From NCBI GenBank assembly GCA_933822405.4, contig CAKOGP040001869.1, forward strand, positions 640,816-704,815: a stretch of DNA of 64,000 nt. Reading direction: 5' to 3'. This DNA is from Cylindrotheca closterium (taxonomy: Eukaryota > Bacillariophyta > Bacillariophyceae > Bacillariales > Bacillariaceae). This document shows positions 51,746 to 61,873 of the stretch, one piece after another (position 1 is the stretch's first letter; every line of letters starts with the position of its first letter). The translations under genes and the position numbers were made by a program. The notes under the pieces were generated by a model, which did no database searches, was not told where the DNA came from, and saw nothing but the letters and a program-made list of their open reading frames with translations.

Positions 51746-53281
51746 ATGAGTCAGAACAAGAGCGGACCCGCTCCCCAGCTCGCTCGGCCTGTCTATAATC
51801 TGTGCGATAGCGACAATGATAATGATAGTAGTGACAACAATGATGATGATTCTGATTCTGAAGCTTCCTTGGAAATCATGGCACCCATCAATCCTCCCAA
51901 TCCGAAAACAGCTTCGTCCGTGTTGAATGCTGCTACCAAAGCCTCCATCCATTCCAAGCCTGCTGTTACCAAAAACTCGACATCCAAGCTTTTGTCCGTG
52001 AACCTTTCCGATTCGGATTCTGATGATGACGATCTACTGAAGGCGTACAACTTGAAACGAACACAAAAGCAGCAAAAGCAGCAGCAGCAGCCACCGCTAT
52101 CTCAAAGCTCCACTACTTCCTCTCAGGTCACTACTTCCAGGCCTCGCAACACTACAGCCTCAGAGGAGAAACAACGAGAACGACAACGTGTACGAGAAGA
52201 AAAGGCTCGACAAAAGGAAGCAGAAAAGGCAGCCAAGGCCAAGCAACGAGCATTGGACAAGGAACATCGAGAACGACAGAAGCAGCAAGAAAAAGATAGC
52301 AAGAAGCGTCAACGAGAAGCACTTCAACAAGTTAGTGGAAAATATGCCCATGACGAAATTGCACTCTTGTTGGACCTTCCCATTTATCTCAATGAAGAAT
52401 TGGCTCTGGCCAATGCTCTGAGTGAGGACTTTTTGTTGCATCCTCAACCCGTCACCTACAAGATAACCAACTCGATTCAATGGATCCGCAAGGAATACCT
52501 CAAAGGAGGCGCCAAGGACGCTGTAGAACAATTGGAACAAAAACAGGTGGAAAATTTCGAAAAGTCTCCCTACCTGCTCATGCTAATGGAGGCCAAGGAC
52601 TTTCTTCTACTCTTAGATCGTGTAGGTCACGAAGTAGATGATAACTATCCAGCTTTGGAAAAGTACTTGATAGAACTACAAGCCAAGTACAAACGGGTTT
52701 GGAAGAATCAGGAGGAGCCACGAATCATTTTGCTCTTGCGCCAAGTCCCAGACACTTTGGATAAAATGTGGAAGAACCACAAGCGCAACAAGAAACGAAC
52801 CACTGCAGGTTCTTCATTACCAACCGAATGGGAGTTGAACGATGCCATCCAATGGCTGTTGATCCAATATCAAGTCGAATGTATTCATTGTCCGTCGATA
52901 GAATCGATTCATGCCAATCTTCACAAGCTGACGCGTGGGATTTGCGAGGCCCCCTACAAGAATCAAGTAACGGAACTGGAATGCATCAAGAAAATCAAAT
53001 CGAGTAATACAGGGGAACGACCAATCGATCTGGCGCAAGATGCCTGGTTTCGGCAATTGCAACAAGTGAAAGGACTTTCCGAAGGAATTGCTTTGAATGG
53101 GGTCAAGGCGTATCCTACGATTCAGTCTCTCTGGCAAGCCTACAACCAAAATGGTGGGGATGATGCTACCAATGCGGCATTGTTAGAAGATTGCCTTCAT
53201 GAAAGAGTTCGCAGGGCCAAGCTATCCAATACCATTTTTAGAGTCCTCAAGAGCGACGATCCCCGCGAAAAGTTGACTTGA
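51746..53281 (+). CDS. EME1: Crossover-junction endonuclease EME1/MMS4-like subunit
   Basis: One exon, 511 residues, start at 51746. The first ~130 residues are acidic (DNDNDSSDNNDDDSDSE) and disordered, and are followed by a Lys/Arg/Glu-rich coiled coil (ERQRVREEKARQKEAEKA). From ~210 the core follows the EME1 plan: an ERCC4-type nuclease-like domain (YLLMLMEAKDFLLLLDRVG, PTEWELNDAIQWLLIQYQVE) and a C-terminal helix-hairpin-helix region (DAWFRQLQQVKGLSEGIALN, VKAYPTIQSLWQAYN). I see no ERKxxxD motif, consistent with EME1 being the non-catalytic partner of MUS81. The complex cuts branched DNA in recombination and fork rescue. FANCM/XPF relatives are alternatives. Confidence 0.75.
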   Translation: MSQNKSGPAPQLARPVYNLCDSDNDNDSSDNNDDDSDSEASLEIMAPINPPNPKTASSVLNAATKASIHSKPAVTKNSTSKLLSVNLSDSDSDDDDLLKAYNLKRTQKQQKQQQQPPLSQSSTTSSQVTTSRPRNTTASEEKQRERQRVREEKARQKEAEKAAKAKQRALDKEHRERQKQQEKDSKKRQREALQQVSGKYAHDEIALLLDLPIYLNEELALANALSEDFLLHPQPVTYKITNSIQWIRKEYLKGGAKDAVEQLEQKQVENFEKSPYLLMLMEAKDFLLLLDRVGHEVDDNYPALEKYLIELQAKYKRVWKNQEEPRIILLLRQVPDTLDKMWKNHKRNKKRTTAGSSLPTEWELNDAIQWLLIQYQVECIHCPSIESIHANLHKLTRGICEAPYKNQVTELECIKKIKSSNTGERPIDLAQDAWFRQLQQVKGLSEGIALNGVKAYPTIQSLWQAYNQNGGDDATNAALLEDCLHERVRRAKLSNTIFRVLKSDDPREKLT

Positions 53282-53957
53282 TTGCTTTGTGAATGTGACA
53301 AGAAGGTTATAGCTAGACTATCAAGTTTGGTTCGAACTAATTGTATCTGCTGATGCCTACAGCACTCTTGTGGCAACAAACAATGATGCTGCAAGAGTGA
53401 TGACCCCCTAGAAAATATTGACATGATAGGTACATCGTATACAAGCTCAGACTCTTGTAAAGTTTGATTGATATCTCATGCCGGTTTTTGTGGTAATAAT
53501 GCTAGTACTATGTGTTTCTCATGTGTGACAATTACAAACACACTGGGTGTATGGTATATGCAGAAGCTCGTACTTCTTAATGACTACTACAGTACAAGCA
53601 TTATTTCATAAAATGCATTCGGTATCTCCGACATATAAAATACTACACATTGTCTTTCAAAGGAGGAGTTATTAAAATAGCCCTTGTCGAAGGTGTTTAG
53701 GATTGCCGTTTAGTTAGAAAGGTGTATAAAGCACGGTGATACATCATGATTCTTTTCGGAAGGTTAAAAACACCAGGTGTCTTTGATAACAAGGAACAAG
53801 GCGTTTCCATCATTGCTGCTGACAACGGTAGTATTCTCAACATCAACTAAAAGTAGCATCAAAAGTGGTTTCACATATACATATATATGTATTATTATGA
53901 GTATTGTAATTTTATTATACTACATCGTCGTCGTATTGTACACTAGATTATATTATC
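53282..53957. other. AT-rich intergenic region
   Basis: 676 bases with many short TA-rich stretches and an atacatatatat run near 53875-53890. Convergent 3' flanks of the EME1-like and the following gene. No gene or RNA supported. Confidence 0.4.
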
Positions 53958-54479
53958 TTAGCATCCAAGTTGGGAAAATATATCATCGTAGTCTTGAGCA
54001 CAGAGTGCATTGTTCCTGCTTCCTACCCTCCGTCTCTTGCGTGACAATGGTCGCTGCCGTTCACCACATAATTGAGCTTCTTCTCCCGCGTAATCATCGC
54101 AGGATTCGTCACGACTTCGCTTGGGCCGTGAGGATGTCCCTTCAAAGGATGGTTCCAAAGAAAGTATCGGTAATTCTGATAGTGTGCCATCAATGGTGGT
54201 TTCAAAACAACACGTTAATGAGTTTGGCTTGATGTCATCAAAGGATCCTTCATCGTTTTGCGGTTCTTCCGTTCCATTGTCACGGGAAATTACTCGATGC
54301 CGTCTGGGCCAAGGTGTGATGCGTTTGGGTGATTGAGCCGCCACATCAATTTCTCCGAGCTCCCACTCCTGCTGGTTCTTTATTTGAAAGGGTGGTTCCT
54401 GTTGCATGTCCAGGGACCAGTCGAGGACATGGAGTGATGTATGGCTCGATTTACAAGTGTCCAGGTAGTCTTGCCTCAT
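53958..54479 (-). CDS. Small basic nuclear-type protein of unknown function
   Basis: The first ATG of the open frame is at 54479 (MRQDYLDTC), giving 173 residues; further upstream the frame is open through a low-complexity His/Ser stretch but has no ATG. Features are a run of charged blocks: a Trp/Pro-rich KRITPWPRRHRV, an acidic centre and a basic RSRDESC... and LSRKRRRVGSRNN element that looks like a nuclear localisation signal. No domain recognised. It might be a cell-cycle regulator of the small disordered kind, but no motif supports that. Confidence 0.45.
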   Translation of the reverse strand: MRQDYLDTCKSSHTSLHVLDWSLDMQQEPPFQIKNQQEWELGEIDVAAQSPKRITPWPRRHRVISRDNGTEEPQNDEGSFDDIKPNSLTCCFETTIDGTLSELPILSLEPSFEGTSSRPKRSRDESCDDYAGEEAQLCGERQRPLSRKRRRVGSRNNALCAQDYDDIFSQLGC

Positions 54480-55166
54480 TGTCGTTGATGGGATGGATGA
54501 TGGAATGGAAGTAAAGGAAGGAATGGTGGAATCGGATTCTATGTTCTTGTATAATTGTGATGTGTGAATGTTGTGATGATGATAATGATGATGATGATCT
54601 GTGCAATGGCTGACAATTTTTATGCGTTCATGACTTGTTAGAATGTTGAAAGTTTCAAAGGAAATTGAGTTGATGTGTATTTTCAAGTCAAGTTGTGAGG
54701 CGTTGGTTCTCTTTGATGTCTAAAGGAGAGGGAAGAATTCATTTTTTGGGCCTCATACTCCGAAGATGGGCATGTGACGGAGTCGAAAAAAGACAAATTT
54801 CTCGAACTTTAATCGTTCGATGGGTGGGCCAACGCGGAACGTGCGACGAAACTCACGACGATAGGGCTGGTACTGCTGGCCGTAAACAATGCGTTAGACC
54901 ACACTTCCTGCCCAAACTGTACACAAAAATTATGCTGGAACGGCGAAAAAATAATCGCTCAGCACGTGCATCGTTGACACCAGAGAAAGCCAACTCATTC
55001 CCTCCATTTGTCAATTTGTTTCATCTGTTTCGCCGTCCGTCAGTCACCAAACATGGTGGGAACTGTCATCTCCGACCATTCTTGATCCGACGACTGACTT
55101 GTCACACATCACCAATCACCCATCACCCATTGCGTCATCAAATCACTATCGAAACTACCGGAACGA
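54480..55166. other. Divergent intergenic region
   Basis: Promoters of the small basic protein (minus) and the SpoU gene (plus); includes GAT/TGA runs near 54570-54600. A plus-strand frame over 54695-55166 lacks family features. Confidence 0.4.
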
Positions 55167-56135
55167 ATGATGAGCACCTCCGGAAGGGTGTTTCACGTTT
55201 GCATTCTTCTTTTTATGTTACTGGCCAAAGGAGTCCGTGGATTCACCGCAAGGGCTGTAGTCCTTCGATCCGGAACTGGTGGTTTGTTTCCGCAAACGCT
55301 TCTCTTCTCCAGCACACCTGGTTCGTCGTCGGATGATGACAGCAGTCGAGTCGAACTATTGAATCTAAAGTTAAAGTTGATTGGAGTCGACTCCCAAGCA
55401 CTGAAGGATGCATCGCTTGCATCCATTCAGGATCCAACCCAAGGATATGACGGAAGCTTTGGAAAATCGGCAATTAAAACCTATCGAGCCTTTTGCTTCA
55501 AGAATAGCAGCGACACTGACGACCCGATCCAACTCAGTGCACAGGCGGGACGGGTGGCGCAACAAGTGGATTTTCTCATCAAAAGACACAAGAGTCACCA
55601 AACTGAATGGGTCCGACACCATGATGCCTTGCAACAACGGCGACAGGTCTTTCCCCTTTTTCTACTCCTAGACAATTTGAGATCGGCCTTCAATGTGGGA
55701 TCCATTTTTCGAACGGCAGATGCCTGTGGTTGTCAAGCCGTCTATACCACTGGGATTACCCCTCATCCCAATGGAAGCGGTGCGGACAAGGTCCAAAAGT
55801 CGGCCCTCGGTGCGGAATCGGTGATTGAATCGCGGCATTTCGCAACGACCCAACAAGCGATTGAGTCTCTGCGAAACGAATATCCAGACCTCAAAATTTT
55901 GGGAATGGAGACGACCGACAAGAGTGAAGTATATACCAACCTGGACTATATGAAATATCGAGAAACAGGGGTTGCCTTGGTATTGGGAAACGAAGTGACG
56001 GGCGTGGACACGGAGATTATGTCCAAACTGGATGCCATTGTGGAAATACCAACCTTTGGGGCAAAGAACAGTTTGAATGTTGCGGCTTGTGCTCCCGTGG
56101 TGCTGTTTGAGATATTAAGACAGTGGAAGGTCTGA
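55167..56135 (+). CDS. SpoU/TrmH-family RNA 2'-O-methyltransferase, plastid-targeted
   Basis: One exon, 322 residues, start MMSTSG at 55167. Leader: hydrophobic FHVCILLFMLLAKGVRGF with Phe 26 at the cleavage site (VRG|FTARA), the diatom plastid signature, followed by a basic Ser-rich transit. The C-terminal ~160 residues are a SPOUT trefoil-knot methyltransferase: PLFLLLDNLRSAFNVGSIFR (motif 1, NxR..NVGSIFR), ADACGCQAVYTTGITPHPN, VALVLGNEVTGVD (motif 2, GxExxGv) and VEIPTFGAKNSLNVAACAPV (motif 3, IPM/FG..SLNV). Such enzymes methylate ribose 2'-OH in tRNA or rRNA. Plastid rRNA or tRNA is the likely target. The family call is secure. Confidence 0.92.
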   Translation: MMSTSGRVFHVCILLFMLLAKGVRGFTARAVVLRSGTGGLFPQTLLFSSTPGSSSDDDSSRVELLNLKLKLIGVDSQALKDASLASIQDPTQGYDGSFGKSAIKTYRAFCFKNSSDTDDPIQLSAQAGRVAQQVDFLIKRHKSHQTEWVRHHDALQQRRQVFPLFLLLDNLRSAFNVGSIFRTADACGCQAVYTTGITPHPNGSGADKVQKSALGAESVIESRHFATTQQAIESLRNEYPDLKILGMETTDKSEVYTNLDYMKYRETGVALVLGNEVTGVDTEIMSKLDAIVEIPTFGAKNSLNVAACAPVVLFEILRQWKV

Positions 56136-56561
56136 TGTGAAGATATGTGTGTATCATTCTCTGCATGATCTGGCGTGAAGAAGGAATGTATGAATCAATG
56201 AATGATCAATCGTCCAGTGGAATGAAGAATGCTATTCGGAGGACCAAGGATTTCAGTGTTGAGACTAGCTCTGATGCTAGTGGCACTTTCAGATGAATAC
56301 TTTTCTACTTGGAAATGAACATGTATCGATGGTGTACAAACTCTCCTTCTTTCTGCGAACGCTTCGACAAATTGGCTGGACCCAAAGCCCAACATTTTCA
56401 GAATCAGACCATTGACACCATGGTATTTCTGACTTGGACCGGCGTGGACCTTTCTACAAGTATCAAAATTTCTCGTTTTATGGGGTCGCTAATAATGTAC
56501 TCGTCCGACCACGATTTTAGGAGCCACAAGAGGAGCTCCAAGGGACGAGTTGGAAACCATT
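56136..56561. other. Flank before the long inverted repeat
   Basis: 3' flank of the methyltransferase gene. No coding or RNA feature. Two weak frames lack support. Confidence 0.4.
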
Positions 56562-58020
56562 TTGGTCGAACTAGTCAACTGCAACGAAACCCAAAGGACC
56601 GGACAAGAGCTAGTTTTCGTACCATACTACCCTATTGGAGTAACATTTTTTCAATTCCACCATATAGTATTTCTTTTATACATCAACAATAGCCATCCAT
56701 GGACTCGGATGTGACAAATTAGGCTAGGGGAAGGATTCAAACGCCAGTTTTCCAAAACCAATACCAAACAGTGAAAACTGGAGTACCATGGATTCCAGGC
56801 CAAACACCTTACTTCCGTCATATCATCGAAAACAAACGCTCAAAACCGATAAGTATATGTATCATGACAATGTCCATTGGGGTCCTAACATGTCTGACTA
56901 CCTACACGGCCTCCACCGGCCATCTCTGACAACTTTATGAATCCGCATCAAGTTCATGTGGAAATACTGAAGATCGAGGTTGGAACCCTTATACATACCA
57001 ATACCCCAAACCAACGACCCCAGCCTTGTCCAACATATCCATAGACTACAGAACAAGCATACAAATGATCGATTTACCCATATTCGACCAAGACACCTCC
57101 AAAATCGGCCGTCACCACGATTATTGTCCTTTTCTCGACCCATTTTGGGCTTCCAGAGACCTGATCAAGGTACATTCATCAAGTAGATCGAATATTACTT
57201 TGATAGATAGGATATAAGGAAGAGATTGGGTGGTCGCTGTGACGTATATATGGACCAAAGCGATCTTGGAGACCAAAAGAATAAAGGAGTAGATGACATG
57301 GCCCAGCGAATGAGGGCCGGCATGGCGGATTGTGGGACAAATCGCTTCACTTCAAAACGCATAAAGTGGTATTGGTACTCTAGCTCAACGACAATACCTT
57401 CGAAATGCTCTGGAATAGCTTCCATCGCGTACAGCGACCCCCCAAAGGGTCCTAGAGTTGTTGAGGTGCAAATATAGTAACCTGAATGGACCCATTATGG
57501 TGCCAAATATCTTGTAGGTTGGTATGGTGGCTGTCACTATATATATAAGGAAGACCATGGTGCATTGAAAACGTGGTGATACATCTTTGTACTGTCGTAC
57601 TGCTATGAAAGGTACGATTGAAGATTTCCACGACTTCCATCATGACCCAAATTGGTCGGTACCACGGCGGAAATGTCGAAGTCCCATTGCTTTCTGACCT
57701 GGACATATGTCTATCTCAGCATTCTATTGCGTAGCTAGGAGAGATCGAAGTCTCAATGTTCATTTGGATGGCCGAAAGACTTGTAGTTCCTACTTTTGGA
57801 GGTTTGAAACGGGCTCAGCAATCGCAGGCATAAGCGACACCTTGAATTTGAAGGTCATGGAGGGCTACTTTATGACATGATAGAAAACGTTTGTTAGATT
57901 GGATATTGGGGTTTGGACCTCCATATCACTGAAACTAGATCAAAAAGTAGGTTACTACCCTTTTCCTCCCCATGTTTTGAATCGACCGTTACTTTCGCGA
58001 ATATCGATAACCGTTCATTT
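56562..58020 (+). repeat. Left arm of a ~4-kb inverted repeat
   Basis: The sequence from 56562 (ttggtcgaac) to about 58020 is the reverse complement of 60595 to about 59140. Outer parts (56562-57640) are nearly identical; the inner part (57640-58020) is more diverged but still matched in blocks such as gtttggacctccat, ttttgaatcgaccgtta and gcgaatatcgataaccg. The frames in the arm have many amino-acid-changing differences between arms, so it does not look coding. No transposase or target-site duplication seen. Confidence 0.8.
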
Positions 58021-58214
58021 CCGAGACCTGTTTCCAGGCCTACTCCATTTCCAAGACCGACACCAAAGGCAGACAACAAGAGAGAGCAGCACATACATTT
58101 ACTACTATTACTGTAGGTGTAACTCCAACTGGGAAGCGAACTTCAGAAAATGCCTATCGGTAGTGCGTTCTTGGCTCCGCAATGGATCATATATGGCATC
58201 CATCATTGCTTCTG

Positions 58215-59072
58215 CTAGAGCTCTTCATTATAAGCTTCATCCTCATCATCTTCTGCAGGCTCCTTGCTTCTCAGCACAGCAGCCATATACTTATAATTAG
58301 ATTCTTTCTTAACTTTTGCAGATTCAGTAGTAAATTCTGCAATGACGGTATTGATTTGCTCTTCCAGTTCCGTAACTTTTTCACTAGCAACCTTCTCAAG
58401 TCCATCAATCGTTTGGTATACAGCTTCTGCTAGATCCTCGAGTTCACTTGATGACATGGCTTGGTACCCAGCAATCAACTCCTTGGTTGCGTCGTCACAA
58501 AGATCCATGTTGTTCAATCCACAGGATGGCTTCAAGTTTTCCTTGGCAAAGGCCGACATATCTGCGAATTCTCTTTGCCCGTCGTAGTCCTCCAATGACG
58601 TTGGGTCGCCGAACCTGATAGTTGGGAATCCATCAATGTCGCCACAAAGTTCTTGGCTTTCGTCAGCTGTACAATCCACCTCGGCGACGAGTCCGGTCTC
58701 GCTGCCCTCCCATTCCTCGGCCAGCAATTCCCAATCTTCGGCGATGGCCTGAATTTTTATATGACGAGCATGATATGAGAAACAGTACATTCAAAAAGGG
58801 ATCTTATGACAAACAAAACAGCTGATACATACCTTGCAGTATCCACACCTTTGTCACAGTATCGAGCGCAATTTAGCAAAAGATTCAGTGAGGCACCTCA
58901 TGGCAAAATCAACGAGCAACAACTCTTCACATTCGTACCATGGTGCAAAGAACTTGATAAATACAGTCTTTCCTTTTGTCAATGTGAAATAGTTATCATC
59001 CGTAAGATTGATAACTTTACAAGATGCCGAGGACAGAATGGATAATGTGAAAATGGAGAAAAATAGTTTCAT
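58215..59072 (-). CDS. Secretory thioredoxin-fold (PDI-type) protein with microexon (3 exons)
   Basis: Exons 59072-58939, 58848-58833 (16 nt) and 58748-58215 join to 227 residues; introns are 90 and 84 nt. Exon 1 has a signal peptide (KLFFSIFTLSILSSASC) and VFIKFFAPW; the microexon supplies CGYCK and the end of Trp 45, so the redox motif CGYC is Cys 46/49; exon 3 starts AIAEDWELLAEEWEG and continues EVDCTADESQELCGD and GFPTIRFG with the cis-Pro. The rest is a helical acidic tail (ELEEQINTVIAEFTTES) that resembles the ERp29/PDI D-type extension. No ER-retention KDEL is present. Without the microexon exon 1 would run into a stop. The gene is central to the inverted repeat. Confidence 0.85.
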
Positions 59073-59139
59073 GGTCAAGTGTTTTTGTTGGATGGTCCTT
59101 GTTGATCAGTCATCGATTACTGAAGCTTTGGAAAAAAGC

Positions 59140-60595
59140 AGCGGTTATCGATATTCGCGCCTATAACGGTCGATTCAAAATCTGAAGAGGAGAGTAGTAG
59201 CCTACTTTCGGTCTAGCTTGAGTGGCATGGAGGTCCAAACCTCGAGACCCAATTTAACAAACTTTTCAAACATATTCTAAGCTATCTCTTCCTAATTCCC
59301 AAATTTAATGCCCCGCCTATGCATGCTATTGCTGAGCCAGTTTCCCAGATCCCATACCACCGACACCTCCAGCCAACAAGAGGCCTTTTGGCCATCCCAG
59401 TCGACCCTGAGACCTCAGTCTCTCGTAGCTACACAATACAATAATGGAATGGGCATGTATGGAGATACGAAAACGATAGAACTTCAGCATTCCGCCGTGG
59501 TACCAAAGAACTTGGGTCATGATGGAAGTCTTGGAAACCTTCAATCGTACCTTTCATAGCAGTACGACAGTAAGAGGACCTATCAGTGTCGTCCCAATGC
59601 ACCATGACCTCCTTTACATGTATTGTGATAACTGCCATATATAGCTACAACGTATATGGCATCATAATGGGTCCATTCAGGTTACTATATTTGCACCTCA
59701 ACAACTCTAGGACCCTTTGGGGGGTCGCTGTACGCGATGGGAGCTATTCCAGAGCATTTCGAAGGTATTGTCGTTGAGCTAGGGTACCAATACCACTTTA
59801 TGCATTTTGAAGTGAAGGGATTTGTCCCACAATCCGCCATGCCGGCCCTCATTCTCTGGGCCATGTCATCTACTCCTTTATTCTTTTGGTCTCCAAGATC
59901 GCCTTGGTCCATACATGCGTCACAGCGACCACCCAATCTCTTCCTTATATCCTATCTATCAAAGTAATATTCGACCTACTTGATGAATGTACCTTGATCA
60001 GGACTCTGGAAGCCCAAAATGGGTCTAGAAAAGGACAATAATCGTAATGACGGCCGATTTTGGAGGTGTCTTGGTCGAATATGGGTAAATTGATGATTTG
60101 TATGCTTGTTCTGTAGTCTATGGGTATGTTGGACAAGGCTGGGGTCGTTGGTTCGGGGTATTGGTATGTATAAGAGTTCCAACCTCGATCTTCAGTATTT
60201 CCACATGAACTTGATGCGGATTCATAAAGTTGTCAGAGATGGCCGGTGGAGGCCGTGTAGGTAGTCAGACATGTTAGGACCCCAATGGACATTGTCATGA
60301 TACATATACTTATCGGTTTTGAGCGTTTGTTTTCGATGATATGACGGAAGTAAGGTGTTTGGCCTGGAATCCATGGTACTCCAGTTTTCACTGTTTGGTA
60401 TTGGTTTTGGAAAACTGGCGTTTGAATCCTTCCCCTAGCCTAATTTGTCACATCCGAGTCCATGGATGGCTATTGTTGATGTATAAAAGAAATACTATAT
60501 TGTGGAATTGAAAAAAATGTTACTCCAATAGGGTAGTATGGTACGAAAACTAGCTCTTGTCCTTTGGGTTTCGTTGCAGTTGACTAGTTCGACCA
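59140..60595 (-). repeat. Right arm of the ~4-kb inverted repeat
   Basis: Mirror of the left arm, ending with ttgactagttcgaccaa at 60595. Left and right arms flank the PDI gene on both sides by ~195 and ~70 bases. Inner junctions are blurred by divergence. Confidence 0.8.
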
Positions 60596-60853
60596 ACATA
60601 ACAACCTTGAGACAGTCAATGGAGTACTTCAGACTTCGTTGCGAATAAAGAAAGCATTTCCGCTGGTTCTTACATACCATAAAGAGTATTTCTTTCTCGG
60701 TTCTAATTTATTATTACATGTCACTGTTGTCAATCTTGCACGAATCGAGATTGATCATGAAGACTCTTTTCTTGAAATGCCTTACCTGAATGGTGGTAGG
60801 TGCTATCATTATGAATATTCAATGGATGCCGCTCCCTTCGTATTGCGTTGATA
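60596..60853. other. Intergenic flank beyond the inverted repeat
   Basis: 3' flank of the next (minus) gene. No feature seen. Confidence 0.35.
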
Positions 60854-61570
60854 TTAAGGATCGATGGGGGTGCGAGCAGCCATGGATGGGGAACGGGGAT
60901 CGCCAGTTTGGAGGGCGGCATTCTCCAAAACCTCTTGAGCCTTTTGTTGGGCTAGTTGTGCACGGCGTTGCTTTTCAGTCTTAGCGTCGTCATAATCCTT
61001 CACGGCTTGTCCAGCGTTGATGGACAAGGACGGCTTACCGGATTTATCTGACTTGATTACGGAGAACTGTTGATTCTTTTTCATTTGGACATACTTGTCT
61101 TTGAACGATTGCTTGGGAACTCTATTGGTTGTGTTCTTGTTGGCACCCAGGATATTGGCACCGCTGACATCATTACGTCCGTCAACTGTGTTCAAACCAA
61201 CAGTTCGAGAGGCATTGGTATAGTCGTCATAGTAGGAGCTTCCGTTATCGTTTTCCGTGAGCTTGGTATCGGCGTCATCCTCCCCATTGCATCGGAACTT
61301 CTTGTTGAACGTGGTGTTGACAACGCTGCGCATTTGTTCATTCATAGACGCAAACGTGTTGGCGTTGGTTTTATGGTTGGTATTCTCCTGATTGTTGTTT
61401 ACTCCAGAGTACATGCTGTCATCATCATCTGCAAATTCTGCCTCTTCGTTTGGGGCAACGCATGCAAAGAGCTTGGACACCTTGGGATTGTCCAAAGGAA
61501 GAGCTTCAGTAACCTTGTTTCGAAGGGACTCCGCAATTTCAGTAGCTCTGTCAGCGAGGCTTTGCACCAT
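60854..61570 (-). CDS. Hydrophilic protein of unknown function, 238 aa
   Basis: One exon from the ATG at 61570 (MVQSLADRATEIAESLRNK). The N-terminal ~35 residues form an amphipathic helix. The middle is Asn/Asp/Ser-rich (NNNQENTNHKTNANTF), followed by TVGLNTVDGRNDVSG and a basic SFKDKYVQMKKNQQF helix. The C-terminal Ala/Gln/Lys helix (EKQRRAQLAQQKAQEVLENA) is coiled-coil-like. No known domain; probably cytosolic or nuclear. Its start is 304 bases from the divergent dehydrogenase gene. Confidence 0.6.
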   Translation of the reverse strand: MVQSLADRATEIAESLRNKVTEALPLDNPKVSKLFACVAPNEEAEFADDDDSMYSGVNNNQENTNHKTNANTFASMNEQMRSVVNTTFNKKFRCNGEDDADTKLTENDNGSSYYDDYTNASRTVGLNTVDGRNDVSGANILGANKNTTNRVPKQSFKDKYVQMKKNQQFSVIKSDKSGKPSLSINAGQAVKDYDDAKTEKQRRAQLAQQKAQEVLENAALQTGDPRSPSMAARTPIDP

Positions 61571-61873
61571 GGTGAATATCCTTTGCAGAAGGGAGGTAAA
61601 GTTGAGATTTGTTCAGGAACTGTAAGTTGAGATACGGCTTTTGATGGATTTCAAGCGATTTCAGTTTTCTGCGATCGCAGAAAAATGTGAGAGGATATAC
61701 CGCAATCTTCATGCTGAAGAAAACGAATGATCAATGAGGCAACGTTACCGCTCGCGCGAAAGTTTTACCCGTCCGTCCATCCGTCCTCACGGGTTATTTT
61801 CTAATGGATCTTTCTCACAAAACACATTCTCCCTTTACTGTAGCTTGACACCAATCTATCATCTATCATCAGA
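61571..61873. other. Divergent promoter region
   Basis: 303 bases between divergent starts. Pyrimidine-rich just before the dehydrogenase ATG (gtagcttgacaccaatctatc). No other motif. Confidence 0.4.

Noticed and set aside
54695..55336. Plus-strand 213-residue frame overlapping the SpoU gene start
   Set aside because: It overlaps the SpoU leader in another frame and has no domain or targeting features.
57195..59967. A 76-residue frame present in both arms of the inverted repeat
   Set aside because: Most differences between the two arms change the amino acid, the frame has no domain features and no strong start context; it looks like a chance frame in a recent repeat.
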